64,000 nt of DNA from an uncultured Gammaproteobacteria bacterium (GTDB lineage: Bacteria; Pseudomonadota; Gammaproteobacteria; GCA-001735895), in contig CAMYLU010000001.1 of NCBI GenBank assembly GCA_947259485.1, forward strand, positions 62,001 to 126,000, read 5' to 3'. Position numbers and translations under genes: made by a program. Within the stretch, counting starts at the first letter, position 1. Each line of letters begins with the position of its first letter. The notes beneath the pieces were generated by a model that saw only the letters and a program-made list of their open reading frames with translations, did not search any database and was not told where the DNA came from. Of the stretch, positions 17,360 to 24,718 are shown one piece after another.

Positions 17360-18148
17360 ATGGTCGATAGCGAAACAGGTCAGGTATCAGAAGACGCCGC
17401 GATGATTTATGAAGCAGTATATCTTCCTGCATTGTTTCAGGAATGGTGCCCGCGGGTATTGGCTGCTGCCGATGTCAAGCCTGGACAGCAGGTTGTCGAT
17501 ATCGCTTGTGGCACGGGAGCCCTCGCCAAAGCTGTTTCTGAAAACGTAGCCCCAAATGGAAAGACTGTCGGGATTGATATAAATGAAGGGATGCTGGATA
17601 TTGCCAGATCAAAGTCATGTTCGGTTGAATGGATCAATGCGCCCGCCGAAGCGTTGCCGTTTAATGATGAACATTTCGATTGTGTTGTAAGTCAATTCGG
17701 TCTCATGTACTTCGAAAATCAGGAAAGCGCGATACGGGAGATGATGAGAGTACTAAAACCAGGCGGATCACTTGCGGTGGTTGTCTGGAACAGACTTGAT
17801 AATAACCCTGGCCTCGCTGCCGAAGAGAATTTGTGGCGGCAATTATTTGATGAAGAGGTGGACGAAACTCCTTATAGACTTGGCGACAAAGGAGCTCTCG
17901 AAAGTTTGTTCAGGAAATCAGGCGTAGCCAATGTCCAGGTTACCACTCACGAAGGAACTGCCAGCTTTGATTCAATAGAAAGCTGGATTCACACTGGAGC
18001 AAAAGGATGGACAGAGGACGATGCGCTTAGTAACGATCAATTACAGCTTTTACTGAAGACTGCGGAAAAAGAACTCTCCAGCTTTAGAACAGCAAATGGC
18101 ACGGTCGCCTTCCCTACATCAGCACATATAGTTACAGCGAGAAAATAG
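17360..18148 (+). CDS. Class I SAM-dependent methyltransferase (cassette gene)
   Basis: 262 residues from the ATG at 17360. SAM-binding motif QQVVDIACGTGALAKAV (about residues 43-59), then VGIDINEGML, EALPFNDEHFDCVVSQFGLMYF and MMRVLKPGGSLAVVVW: a complete UbiE-like methyltransferase core. The C-terminal third differs from UbiE and probably sets substrate choice, which is unknown. It resembles the cassette methyltransferase at 23.3 kb in plan but is clearly diverged. Confidence 0.8.
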   Translation: MVDSETGQVSEDAAMIYEAVYLPALFQEWCPRVLAAADVKPGQQVVDIACGTGALAKAVSENVAPNGKTVGIDINEGMLDIARSKSCSVEWINAPAEALPFNDEHFDCVVSQFGLMYFENQESAIREMMRVLKPGGSLAVVVWNRLDNNPGLAAEENLWRQLFDEEVDETPYRLGDKGALESLFRKSGVANVQVTTHEGTASFDSIESWIHTGAKGWTEDDALSNDQLQLLLKTAEKELSSFRTANGTVAFPTSAHIVTARK

Positions 18149-18169
18149 TGTAGTGAAAATAACAGGGCT

Positions 18170-18230
18170 GCCTAACAAGTGCATGCAGTCGGACGCGGCA
18201 GAGCCGCACCGCTGATGCCAGGCGTTATAG
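18170..18230 (+). other. attC recombination site 12
   Basis: R'' GCCTAAC, AAGTGCATGCAGTCGGAC, a loop that is itself a perfect small hairpin (GCGGC AGA GCCGC), ACCGCTGATGCCAGGC, R' GTTATAG (18224-18230). Confidence 0.85.
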
Positions 18231-18233
18231 GTT

Positions 18234-18512
18234 ATGAACAATTCTCCTAAAGAAGATACAAAATTAACCGATCGCCTTGCTGTTGGTGCACTAAGTGGTC
18301 TCGCAGCATTTTTGACGGGTACATTTATATGGTTTGTCGTTTTCTATTCTCTTTCGATGCTAAATATCGAGTACCAACCCTCTTTTATATATGTGGTCAT
18401 CTTCAGTATTCTTATGTTTGTATTGGGCTTCGCAACATTGACTAACGTGGTGACGAATATATTAGGCGCAATATGGCACTTCCTGTACCGAAGTGTTCGA
18501 ATATGGGAGTAA
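18234..18512 (+). CDS. Small integral membrane protein (cassette gene)
   Basis: 92 residues from the ATG at 18234, only 3 bp after the attC core, so nearly all of the leader is attC sequence. Two strong membrane segments (about 21-45 and 52-75) with a short cytoplasmic N-terminus. No family recognised. The end overlaps the start of the next gene, a GNAT, in the same cassette. Confidence 0.6.
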   Translation: MNNSPKEDTKLTDRLAVGALSGLAAFLTGTFIWFVVFYSLSMLNIEYQPSFIYVVIFSILMFVLGFATLTNVVTNILGAIWHFLYRSVRIWE

Positions 18513-19081
18513 GCGGGCTAAATGAGAATTCCAAATTGGAGATAAGGGAATCTACAGAATCGGATCGCAGCGCAATTGATGCGATACACATGAATGCGTT
18601 TGGACAGCCGGAAGGTCAAGAAATCGTGAATCTCGTCAATGACTTGTTAAAAGATGAAACGGCAAAACCTTTGCTTTCACTGGTGGCAGAGAAAGACGGA
18701 AAGTTAGTAGGCCATATACTTTTCACAAAGGCACGACTACAACCTGGAAATGAAGAAACCATAATTCGAATTCTCGCACCACTGGCGGTTTCAAGCGAAA
18801 ATCAAGGGGAAGGTATCGGCGGAGACTTGATTAAGGAAGGTCTGAAACAGTTAGCAGAATCAGGTGTGGACCTGGTTTTCGTACTGGGCCATCCTCACTA
18901 TTATCCGAGATTCGGGTTCCAGACTGCAGGTCTTTTAGGGTTTGAAGCTCCGCATACAATTCCGTCGGAGCAGGCAGACGCCTGGATGGTTCATGCATTG
19001 AAGACAGGGGGTCTTGCTGGTGAAAAAGGGAGGATTCAATGCTCAAAGATATTAGACCAACCCCAATATTGGCGGGAGTAG
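18503..19081 (+). CDS. GNAT-family N-acetyltransferase (cassette gene)
   Basis: 192 residues from the ATG at 18503, which overlaps the preceding gene by 10 bp. YhbS-like GNAT: VGHILFTKARL, then IRILAPLAVSSENQGEGIGGDLI (acetyl-CoA loop) and VFVLGHPHYYPRFGF, the pattern seen in the putative YhbS group. No ribosome site is visible, so the start is the weakest part of the call. A TTG at 18533-18535 is an alternative. Substrate unknown. Confidence 0.8.
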   Translation: MGVSGLNENSKLEIRESTESDRSAIDAIHMNAFGQPEGQEIVNLVNDLLKDETAKPLLSLVAEKDGKLVGHILFTKARLQPGNEETIIRILAPLAVSSENQGEGIGGDLIKEGLKQLAESGVDLVFVLGHPHYYPRFGFQTAGLLGFEAPHTIPSEQADAWMVHALKTGGLAGEKGRIQCSKILDQPQYWRE

Positions 19082-19089
19082 AGCCCGCT

Positions 19090-19125
19090 ATGCTCGAACC
19101 TTGCCACTGATGCGAAACGCCAGGC
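19090..19125 (+). other. attC half-site 13 (right arm only)
   Basis: CTTGCCACTGATGCGAAAC followed by GCCAGGC (19119-19125) matches the right arm and R' of the family with a mutated core. No left arm (TAACAAGCGC...) can be found upstream, so the site is truncated. Confidence 0.55.
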
Positions 19126-19571
19126 GACTTCACCTATATACGAGGAGAGGTTTATCGATTGTAGCGATCCTTTTTTTGGCATTCTACGCATGGAATGATC
19201 GAGAACCAAAGGATCACAATGGAGCTCCAGGCTCGTCCGGGGACTCTATCCTGGAAGAAGCTTTCGAACAGCGCCAGAGCGATCTTCAGGTACAAGGAAG
19301 TGGTGAGATCGTGAAGCTCTTAGCTGACGATAACGACGGTTCCCGCCATCAACGATTTATCCTGCGGTTGACCTCTGGTCGGACATTGCTGGTTGCTCAC
19401 AACATTGACCTGGCACCCAGGATTGCATCCCTGAATACAGGCGATTTTGTGGAGTTCTACGGAGAGTATGAGTGGAACCAAAAGGGTGGTGTCATTCATT
19501 GGACGCACCATGACCCTCAAGGCAGGCATGTATCGGGTTGGTTGAAACACAATGGAAAGATTTACCAGTGA
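19110..19571 (+). CDS. DUF3465 secreted or membrane-anchored protein (cassette gene)
   Basis: About 153 residues. It ends with the unmistakable DUF3465 block: LADDNDGSRHQRFILRL, LLVAHNIDLAPRI, DFVEFYGEYEWN and GVIHWTHHDPQGRH, an OB-fold-like domain of unknown role, usually periplasmic. A hydrophobic segment at about residues 16-29 is the signal or anchor. The only in-frame ATG (19110) sits inside the attC half-site, and a TTG lies at 19101. The N-terminus is therefore partly attC-derived or the native start has been lost. Confidence 0.75.
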   Translation: MRNARRLHLYTRRGLSIVAILFLAFYAWNDREPKDHNGAPGSSGDSILEEAFEQRQSDLQVQGSGEIVKLLADDNDGSRHQRFILRLTSGRTLLVAHNIDLAPRIASLNTGDFVEFYGEYEWNQKGGVIHWTHHDPQGRHVSGWLKHNGKIYQ

Positions 19572-19587
19572 ATCCGCTCAAGCGGTC

Positions 19588-19621
19588 ATCTAACCAGGCG
19601 ATGTAGCAGATTGACCTGCTA
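19588..19621 (+). other. attC half-site 14 (left arm only)
   Basis: ATCTAAC followed by CAGGCGATGTAGCAG resembles the R'' and left arm, but no GCTGATGCG/GTTRRRY right arm follows within 150 bp. Together with half-site 13 this brackets the DUF3465 gene. Confidence 0.4.
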
Positions 19622-19888
19622 ATATCTATCTTTAGATCAAAGACCAATTAAAAATTACCGCTTTTTTGGAATTGGTGTGGATGGCAACCCCTTTACAACT
19701 GATGATGTTTATCCTACATCTTCCGCTTTATCGAGATGAACTTGTTAACCCCGAACCTGGTCAATGTTGTATTATTGGTTATGCTGGTTGGCTTTCTGAT
19801 CGGCCTGATTCCAGGCATACGAATATATCGTTATTCACTGATAGACGGCATGACCATTCGAATTTCAAACCCCGTGAGAAGCGTAAAA
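19622..19888 (+). other. Leader region before the DUF3299 gene with an upstream hydrophobic extension
   Basis: This stretch contains no recognised gene. The DUF3299 frame stays open upstream to an ATG at 19736 and would add 51 residues that include one strong membrane segment (LVNVVLLVMLVGFLIGLIPG). Whether it is a longer N-terminus, a separate fragment of another membrane gene or chance cannot be decided here. Confidence 0.4.
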
Positions 19889-20557
19889 ATGACGAAAAAC
19901 GGATACCTGGCCGCGATTGCGGTTATCACGAGCCTGCTGCTCAGTACCGTTAGTACCGCAGGCGAGCCCCGGGAAATTACCTGGGACGACCTGGTGCCCG
20001 CCGAGGCACAGTTCGATGACGCATTCACCAGGCTAGATGAAGACACGCTCTTCGAACTTAGCATGGTTGCCGGAGTTCGGGATCGACTCGACGCGGGGAT
20101 GGAAATCGATGAAAAAACACTCGCCGGCCATCATAAACGCACCAGGGAGCTGGTTGACGATGGTGTCGATGTCGATGGGCTGATTGCAATGCGAGACGAA
20201 ATCGCCCAGCAGCGCATCGCCAAGACCCGCCTCGCCAACGAGGCCCTGGATGGCAAACCGGTTCGGATTCCAGGCTATCTGTTGCCGCTAGAATTCGACG
20301 GCGACAAAGTCACCGAATTCCTGTTGGTGCCCTACGTTGGCGCTTGTATCCATACTCCGCCGCCGCCACCCAATCAGATCGTTCACGTCAAGAACGATGA
20401 GGCATACACAATCGAAGGCGGACTGTATACGCCGGTGTGGGTTAACGGGCTGATGAAAACCGAACAGAGTCAGTCCAATCTGGAATTTATCGACGGTTCT
20501 TCAGATATCCCCAGCGCCTACACGCTCGATGCGGAATCCGTTGAGCCATACGAGTAA
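19889..20557 (+). CDS. DUF3299 exported protein (cassette gene)
   Basis: 222 residues from the ATG at 19889, which gives a clean Sec signal peptide (YLAAIAVITSLLLSTVSTAGE, cleavage after TAG or TAGE). The C-terminal half is DUF3299: VRIPGYLLPLEFDGDKVTEF, LVPYVGACIHTPPPPPNQIV and TPVWVNGLMKTE. The family is periplasmic, often near ABC transporters for metals or quinones, with unknown function. Codon choice looks richer in G+C than the neighbouring cassettes, which suggests a different donor. Confidence 0.8.
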   Translation: MTKNGYLAAIAVITSLLLSTVSTAGEPREITWDDLVPAEAQFDDAFTRLDEDTLFELSMVAGVRDRLDAGMEIDEKTLAGHHKRTRELVDDGVDVDGLIAMRDEIAQQRIAKTRLANEALDGKPVRIPGYLLPLEFDGDKVTEFLLVPYVGACIHTPPPPPNQIVHVKNDEAYTIEGGLYTPVWVNGLMKTEQSQSNLEFIDGSSDIPSAYTLDAESVEPYE

Positions 20558-20711
20558 ACGGCGTCTCCCTGCAATCTTCCTGTTTACACGGGGACAACTT
20601 AGTCCTTGATTTGCAACTGTCCATTGCGAGTCGGTTATCGCGGTTCAGGGCAGATTCACGAGGGTACTCTGCTCGTAGCTTGTAGTCCCCCGCAACAAAT
20701 AGCAAAATATC

Positions 20712-20774
20712 GCTTTACAAGCTGCATGCAGTCGGACCTGGCCTACGGCCAGGCCGTGGATGTAAACGTTAGCC
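20712..20774 (+). other. attC recombination site 15
   Basis: R'' GCTTTAC, AAGCTGCATGCAGTCGGACC, loop hairpin TGGCCTACGGCCA, GGCCGTGGATGTAAAC, R' GTTAGCC (20768-20774). The 155 bp between the DUF3299 stop and this site hold no gene. Confidence 0.8.
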
Positions 20775-20792
20775 GTACAAATTGATGTGTAA

Positions 20793-21566
20793 TTGTCCGT
20801 GACCTCAAAAAGAAAAGACCAAATTTGCACATTACTCAAAGGCATTGAAACTGGTGATGAGGCATCGGTCGCCGTGGTTAATCCTGACAGGTATATCCAG
20901 CATAATCCTCAGACTCACGAAGGAGGAGAAGGCCTGTCGGCACTGTTCAAAAGACTCTCCAAGAGCTCGCCCCGCGTTAATATCGTGCGCATCTTCTCGG
21001 ATGGCGACTATGTATTTGCCCACACTGAATACGACTTTGACACTTCAAGGGTGGGCTTTGAAATCTTCCGCTTCGAGGGTGACCTGACCGTTGAGCATTG
21101 GGACAATATCCAGCCGAGGGAAGGACCCAACCCCTCCGGTCATTCGATGGTTGATGGGCCAACCGAAGTAACCGATCTCGATAGAACCGAACCCAATCGG
21201 GAAATCGTGCGCTCCCTTGTCGAAGACGTCCTTATCAATGGCCAACTCGACAAACTGGAACATTACATTGACGACAAATCCTATTGCGAACATAACCCGC
21301 GTATCGGAGATGGTCTGTCGGCGCTACGCTCGGCGTTATCTGATCCAATGTCTAACGGCGGCATCACTATAAAATACGACACAATGCATCGTATTCTGGC
21401 AGAGGGGAATTTTGTGCTTACTGTCAGTGAAGGTTCTGTAAACGGCGTGAACTCCTCGTTCTTTGACCTTTTCCGGGTTGTCCATGGCAAACTTGTAGAA
21501 CACTGGGATACGACCGAGGCGGTCCCCCCGCGCAGCGAATGGAAGAACGATAACGGCAAATTCTAA
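20793..21566 (+). CDS. Tandem SnoaL/NTF2-like protein (cassette gene)
   Basis: 257 residues from a TTG at 20793 (a GTG at 20799 is equally possible). Two SnoaL-like domains occur in a row. The first has YIQHNPQTHEGGEGLSALFK and VFAHTEYDF with VEHWDNIQ; the second has YCEHNPRIGDGLSALRSAL with LVEHWDTTE. Both keep the paired H-N-P and E-H-W-D motifs of predicted SnoaL-like aldol-condensation or cyclase proteins. The internal duplication is clear by eye. Substrate unknown. It is followed 64 bp later by an EthD-like gene. Confidence 0.75.
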   Translation: MSVTSKRKDQICTLLKGIETGDEASVAVVNPDRYIQHNPQTHEGGEGLSALFKRLSKSSPRVNIVRIFSDGDYVFAHTEYDFDTSRVGFEIFRFEGDLTVEHWDNIQPREGPNPSGHSMVDGPTEVTDLDRTEPNREIVRSLVEDVLINGQLDKLEHYIDDKSYCEHNPRIGDGLSALRSALSDPMSNGGITIKYDTMHRILAEGNFVLTVSEGSVNGVNSSFFDLFRVVHGKLVEHWDTTEAVPPRSEWKNDNGKF

Positions 21567-21582
21567 AGCTGAACTGAATCAT

Positions 21583-21591
21583 TGGTATAAT
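21583..21591 (+). promoter_or_regulatory. Candidate extended -10 promoter inside a cassette
   Basis: TTGGTATAAT includes TGnTATAAT, a perfect extended -10, about 40 bp upstream of the EthD-like start, with AGGAGC as ribosome site. No good -35 is seen, which extended -10 promoters do not need. Confidence 0.35.
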
Positions 21592-21630
21592 CTTCGCAGA
21601 AGATTCGAATGAACACAGGAGCATACAAAG

Positions 21631-21993
21631 ATGATCAAGTTTGTTATGTGTATAACACGGCACCCGGACATGTCTCGCGAAGAATTCATGGATTACTGGA
21701 TGAATAAACATGGCCCATTCTTCATGCAAAACGCTGCTGCCATGAGGGCCAAAAAATATGTGCAATCCCAAACGATAGACACCCCTTTGAACGAAGGGCT
21801 GAGGAGTTCGCGGGGAATGCAGCCTGAATATGATGGCGTCGCCGAGGTGTGGTTTGAATCGGAGGAAGAGCTGATGGCAGGAATGAGCTCACCGGAAGGC
21901 CAGAAGTTAGGTGCCGCGCTGCTGGAAGATGAGGGAAATTTTATCGATCACTCAAAATCTTCGGCATTCATTGTCAAGGAGCATGAACTATAA
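21631..21993 (+). CDS. EthD-domain protein (cassette gene)
   Basis: 120 residues from the ATG at 21631 with AGGAGC upstream. EthD-type ferredoxin-like fold: FVMCITRHPDMSREEFMDYWMNKHGPFF, then a conserved Y/V-Q segment and VAEVWFESEEELMAGMSSPEG. Family members dimerise and have been linked to ether degradation or polyketide cyclisation, mostly without proof. The second gene of its cassette; the stop is followed within 3 bp by the R'' of the next attC. Confidence 0.8.
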   Translation: MIKFVMCITRHPDMSREEFMDYWMNKHGPFFMQNAAAMRAKKYVQSQTIDTPLNEGLRSSRGMQPEYDGVAEVWFESEEELMAGMSSPEGQKLGAALLEDEGNFIDHSKSSAFIVKEHEL

Positions 21994-21995
21994 GC

Positions 21996-22067
21996 AGTTA
22001 ACGAGCGCATGCGGTCGGGTAAAGTGTCCGCTACGGCTTTGAGGGCCTCTGCTGCGAGGCGTTAGGA
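21996..22067 (+). other. attC recombination site 16
   Basis: R'' AGTTAAC, GAGCGCATGCGGTCGGG, long loop, GCCTCTGCTGCGAGGC, R' GTTAGGA (22061-22067). Confidence 0.8.
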
Positions 22068-22098
22068 GTTTGATCAACACGAAGGCGGTATCAAAAGC

Positions 22099-22428
22099 AT
22101 GGGGACTGTAACAAATATCACACAGGTCAAATTTTCCGTTGGCGAGCTGGTGCATCATCGCCTTTTTGACTATCGTGGAGTCATTGTAGATGTCGATCGG
22201 GATTTCCAGGCAACGGATGAATGGTACGAAGCAGTCGCTAAATCTCGACCTCCGAAAAATAAGCCCTGGTACCATGTATTAGTCCATGGCAGCGATCACT
22301 CTACGTATGTTGCTGAACAGAATTTAGAGCCAGATGATATTCTGGAACCTGTCAATCACCCCATGGTGGAACACTTCTTTACCGAGTTTAATGACGGGAG
22401 GTATGTGCGTGTCGACCGGGACAACTAG
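22099..22428 (+). CDS. hspQ: HspQ/YccV-like heat-shock protein (cassette gene)
   Basis: 109 residues from the ATG at 22099. Follows HspQ throughout: KFSVGELVHHRLFDYRGVIVDVD, KPWYHVLVHG and STYVAEQNLEPDD. In E. coli HspQ binds hemimethylated oriC DNA and acts as a specificity factor of Lon protease. HspQ is normally a stand-alone chromosomal gene; here it is a cassette between attC 16 and 17, so it is mobile in origin and may be a second copy. Confidence 0.85.
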   Translation: MGTVTNITQVKFSVGELVHHRLFDYRGVIVDVDRDFQATDEWYEAVAKSRPPKNKPWYHVLVHGSDHSTYVAEQNLEPDDILEPVNHPMVEHFFTEFNDGRYVRVDRDN

Positions 22429-22437
22429 CCAGGAATC

Positions 22438-22510
22438 TCCTGGCAAGTGCTTGCAGGCTGACAAAGTGCCTGCTATTCGCCCACTTTGTTGCTGAAGGGA
22501 AGCGTTAGAG
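22438..22510 (+). other. attC recombination site 17
   Basis: R'' TCCTGGC (AAC changed to GGC), AAGTGCTTGCAGGCTGAC, loop containing the complementary AAAGTG/CACTTT, GTTGCTGAAGGGAAGC, R' GTTAGAG (22504-22510). Confidence 0.75.
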
Positions 22511-22516
22511 AGCACT

Positions 22517-23095
22517 GTGAGCTGTCTGGTACTTGATGCAATGGGCGTGATATTTAGTTCGGCTGATGATGTTGCTGAATTACTTATCCCTTTTGTCGCC
22601 GACAAGTCCGGGAGTCTTGATGAGCAGGTCATTCAGTCAGCATACTTAGCGGCAAGTCTCGGGAATATCAGCCCCGATGAATTTTGGGACCAGGTTAATG
22701 TTGTAGCAGAACTGGAAGACGCCTATCTTTCTCGCCACTCCTTAACCGCCGGCATCCTGGAACTCCTGTCACATGCCAGGGCCAATGGCATATCAGTCTG
22801 GTGTTTATCGAATGATGTTGGTCGATGGTCTAACAAACTTCGAAATAATCTTGGAATCGAAGAGTATTTAGAAGGATCAACTATCAGTGGTGATGTAGGT
22901 GTGCGAAAGCCTGACAAAGAGATCTATGAAATTATGATTCAATCCTGTGGCTACAAGATTGAGGATATATTGTTTGTTGATGATCGAGAAAAAAATGTGT
23001 CAGCAGCTAGAGAATTAGGAATCGATACGGTCCTGTTCAGACCGGAGAAAGAGTTTACCGATGTAAAAAACTGGATATCACGACGTGCGCCCTAA
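22517..23095 (+). CDS. HAD-superfamily hydrolase, subfamily IA (cassette gene)
   Basis: 192 residues from a GTG at 22517, 6 bp after the attC core. Motif I is atypical but recognisable (VLDAMGVIF; the usual DxDG becomes DAMG), motif II is CLSNDV, motif III is RKPDKEIYEI and motif IV is LFVDDREKNVSAARELG. The nucleophile Asp is kept and the second Asp of motif I is replaced by Met, as in many alpha-type IA HADs. Likely a phosphatase or dehalogenase-fold enzyme, substrate unknown. Its stop codon overlaps the next attC. Confidence 0.8.
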   Translation: MSCLVLDAMGVIFSSADDVAELLIPFVADKSGSLDEQVIQSAYLAASLGNISPDEFWDQVNVVAELEDAYLSRHSLTAGILELLSHARANGISVWCLSNDVGRWSNKLRNNLGIEEYLEGSTISGDVGVRKPDKEIYEIMIQSCGYKIEDILFVDDREKNVSAARELGIDTVLFRPEKEFTDVKNWISRRAP

Positions 23096-23161
23096 CCGGC
23101 GGTCACAGTCGAATAATCCACTAGCTGCGCGAGTAGCTTGCCGCCGAACCGGGCGTCCGTC
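23089..23161 (+). other. attC recombination site 18 (mutated core)
   Basis: R'' GCCCTAAC, CGGCGGTCACAGTCG, loop, CTTGCCGCCGAACCGGGC and R' GTCCGTC (23155-23161). CGGCGG pairs with CCGCCG, so the stem is kept although the core has drifted from GTTRRRY. Confidence 0.6.
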
Positions 23162-23218
23162 GTGATTTCTTACCGCCGGGGAGTTGCGAAAAATCGCCGG
23201 GCAAACTAAAAAAATCAC
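23162..23218 (+). repeat. Gene-less cassette remnant with GTGATTT/AAATCAC inverted ends
   Basis: About 57 bp between two attC sites, too short for a gene. GTGATTT (23162-23168) and AAATCAC (23212-23218) are perfect 7-bp inverted repeats at its ends. Reads as an eroded or ORF-less cassette. Confidence 0.45.
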
Positions 23219-23277
23219 CTTACATGTGCATGCAGTCGAGCCCAGCAGAGCTGCATTACTGATGCGTAGCGTTGGAA
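23217..23277 (+). other. attC recombination site 19
   Basis: R'' ACCTTAC, ATGTGCATGCAGTCGAGC, loop CCAGCAGAGCTGC, ATTACTGATGCGTAGC, R' GTTGGAA (23271-23277). Confidence 0.8.
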
Positions 23278-23303
23278 GCACCTGGCTTGGTAGGGGAGAC
23301 TAG

Positions 23304-24122
23304 ATGTTAAAGAAAACATTCAAACAGCTCGAACAGTCGGGCTGGCGAGATAAAGCAGCCGCTTATGATGATATCTTCGCCCTGATTACCCGGCAGGCAA
23401 TTAGTCCACTACTCGACAGCTTTGGCGATTTAACAGGAAAGCGCCTTTTGGATGTGGCCTGTGGAACTGGCCATTTAGCTGCTGAGGCCACGCAGAGAGG
23501 TGCCCATGCCGAAGGCACTGATTTTGCAGATACAATGCTTGCGAAGGCTTCCGCCAATTATCCTGGTATTGCGTTTTATGAGGGTGATGCCGAAAACCTT
23601 TTTTACGAAAATACACTCTTTGATGTCATCGCATGCAATTTCGGCCTTTTACACTTTGAAAACGCGGACGCAGCTATCTCGGAAATGCATCGCGTACTAC
23701 GAAGTGGAGGGCAATTTGCATTTACCGCCTGGTGTAGTCCTGATCAAGGCTGCGATTTCATGCGACTAGTGTGGTCAGCAGTTCAGGCTCACGGTAATCC
23801 TGATGTGGATCTTCCGCCTGCGCCACCGATGTTTCGTTTTGCAGACTCTGCAGAATGTAAAAGCGCCGTACAAGCGGCCGGTTTCTCAGATCCAGATGTT
23901 TCGAGATTGGAGCTGGTCTGGACTGCGAATCATGCTGATGAAATCATCGAACTTATTTACAAAAGTGTCGTTCGTGCACCCATGGTGCTGGAAGCACAGA
24001 CACCCGAGGCTCGTGAACGCATTCACGAGGCGATTATTACAGGAGCGGAAGAATTCCGCTCGGGAAGTAAGATCGAGATGGCCTTTCCAGCCATGATGAC
24101 CATTGCAACCAAGCCGAGGTGA
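23304..24122 (+). CDS. Class I SAM-dependent methyltransferase (cassette gene)
   Basis: 272 residues from the ATG at 23304 with GGGGAG upstream. KRLLDVACGTGHLAAEATQRG is motif I (about residues 46-66), AEGTDFADTML motif II, and FDVIACNFGLLHF with MHRVLRSGGQFAFTAW completes a UbiE/Methyltransf_11-type core. The C-terminal region (DLPPAPPMFRFADSAECKSAV) is specific to a subgroup of unknown substrate. Second methyltransferase cassette in the array. Confidence 0.8.
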   Translation: MLKKTFKQLEQSGWRDKAAAYDDIFALITRQAISPLLDSFGDLTGKRLLDVACGTGHLAAEATQRGAHAEGTDFADTMLAKASANYPGIAFYEGDAENLFYENTLFDVIACNFGLLHFENADAAISEMHRVLRSGGQFAFTAWCSPDQGCDFMRLVWSAVQAHGNPDVDLPPAPPMFRFADSAECKSAVQAAGFSDPDVSRLELVWTANHADEIIELIYKSVVRAPMVLEAQTPEARERIHEAIITGAEEFRSGSKIEMAFPAMMTIATKPR

Positions 24123-24141
24123 AGGTGTATTTTGGGCTGAC

Positions 24142-24199
24142 CTCTAACACAGTGCTACAGTCGGGCCAGCCTGCGGTTGGCCACTGAACACAGCATTTT
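24142..24199 (+). other. attC recombination site 20 (degenerate right core)
   Basis: R'' CTCTAAC, ACAGTGCTACAGTCGGGCC, loop, GGCCACTGAACACA, R' GCATTTT (24193-24199). Arms CAGTG and CACTG pair, but the GTTRRRY core is lost. Confidence 0.6.
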
Positions 24200-24214
24200 G
24201 TACAGGAAAGAATC

Positions 24215-24712
24215 ATGGAACACGTATTCTGGTTGAGAAAAGGAAAAATCGCTGGTCGCTCGGGACCAAATACCGTCATGTGGGATCTAAGCCAAATTAA
24301 GGCTAATGGAATTACTGCAATTCTTTCGGTAAATAATGGGGACGCAGTTCATGAAACGATGCTTTCAAACCTGGGTATAACCTATTCAAGCATACCGATG
24401 TCTTCGAATGCGCCGGCCAGGGAAGGAGATAAAGGACATTGTTTACAAAACCTGCCAAAAGCGATGGACTTTATCCGCAGAAACATTATGAATGGCCCGG
24501 TATTGATTCATTGCCGTTCCGGAAAGGACAGAACAGGTATGGTTATGGCTGCCTACTTAATCGAGTTTGAAGGATACGACGTGGGCAAATCCATGAAAGA
24601 AGTGATGGCAGTTCGGCCGATCGCATTTAGCGCGGAAGGCTGGAAGGAATTTGGCCTGGATGTCCTCAACGACTATAAAGCACTGACCCAGGGGAGTAGC
24701 AATGAACATTGA
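24215..24712 (+). CDS. Dual-specificity (tyrosine) phosphatase-like protein (cassette gene)
   Basis: 165 residues from the ATG at 24215. Active-site loop HCRSGKDRTG (HCx5R; Cys nucleophile, Arg phosphate binder) at about residues 98-107, and an upstream general-acid loop candidate around IPMSSNAPAREGDKGH. Resembles atypical dual-specificity phosphatases and inositol-phosphatase-like DSPs. The substrate could be a phosphoprotein, a sugar phosphate or an RNA 5' end. The gene is followed 6 bp later by a GNAT gene in the same cassette. Confidence 0.8.
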   Translation: MEHVFWLRKGKIAGRSGPNTVMWDLSQIKANGITAILSVNNGDAVHETMLSNLGITYSSIPMSSNAPAREGDKGHCLQNLPKAMDFIRRNIMNGPVLIHCRSGKDRTGMVMAAYLIEFEGYDVGKSMKEVMAVRPIAFSAEGWKEFGLDVLNDYKALTQGSSNEH

Positions 24713-24718
24713 CCGGGG

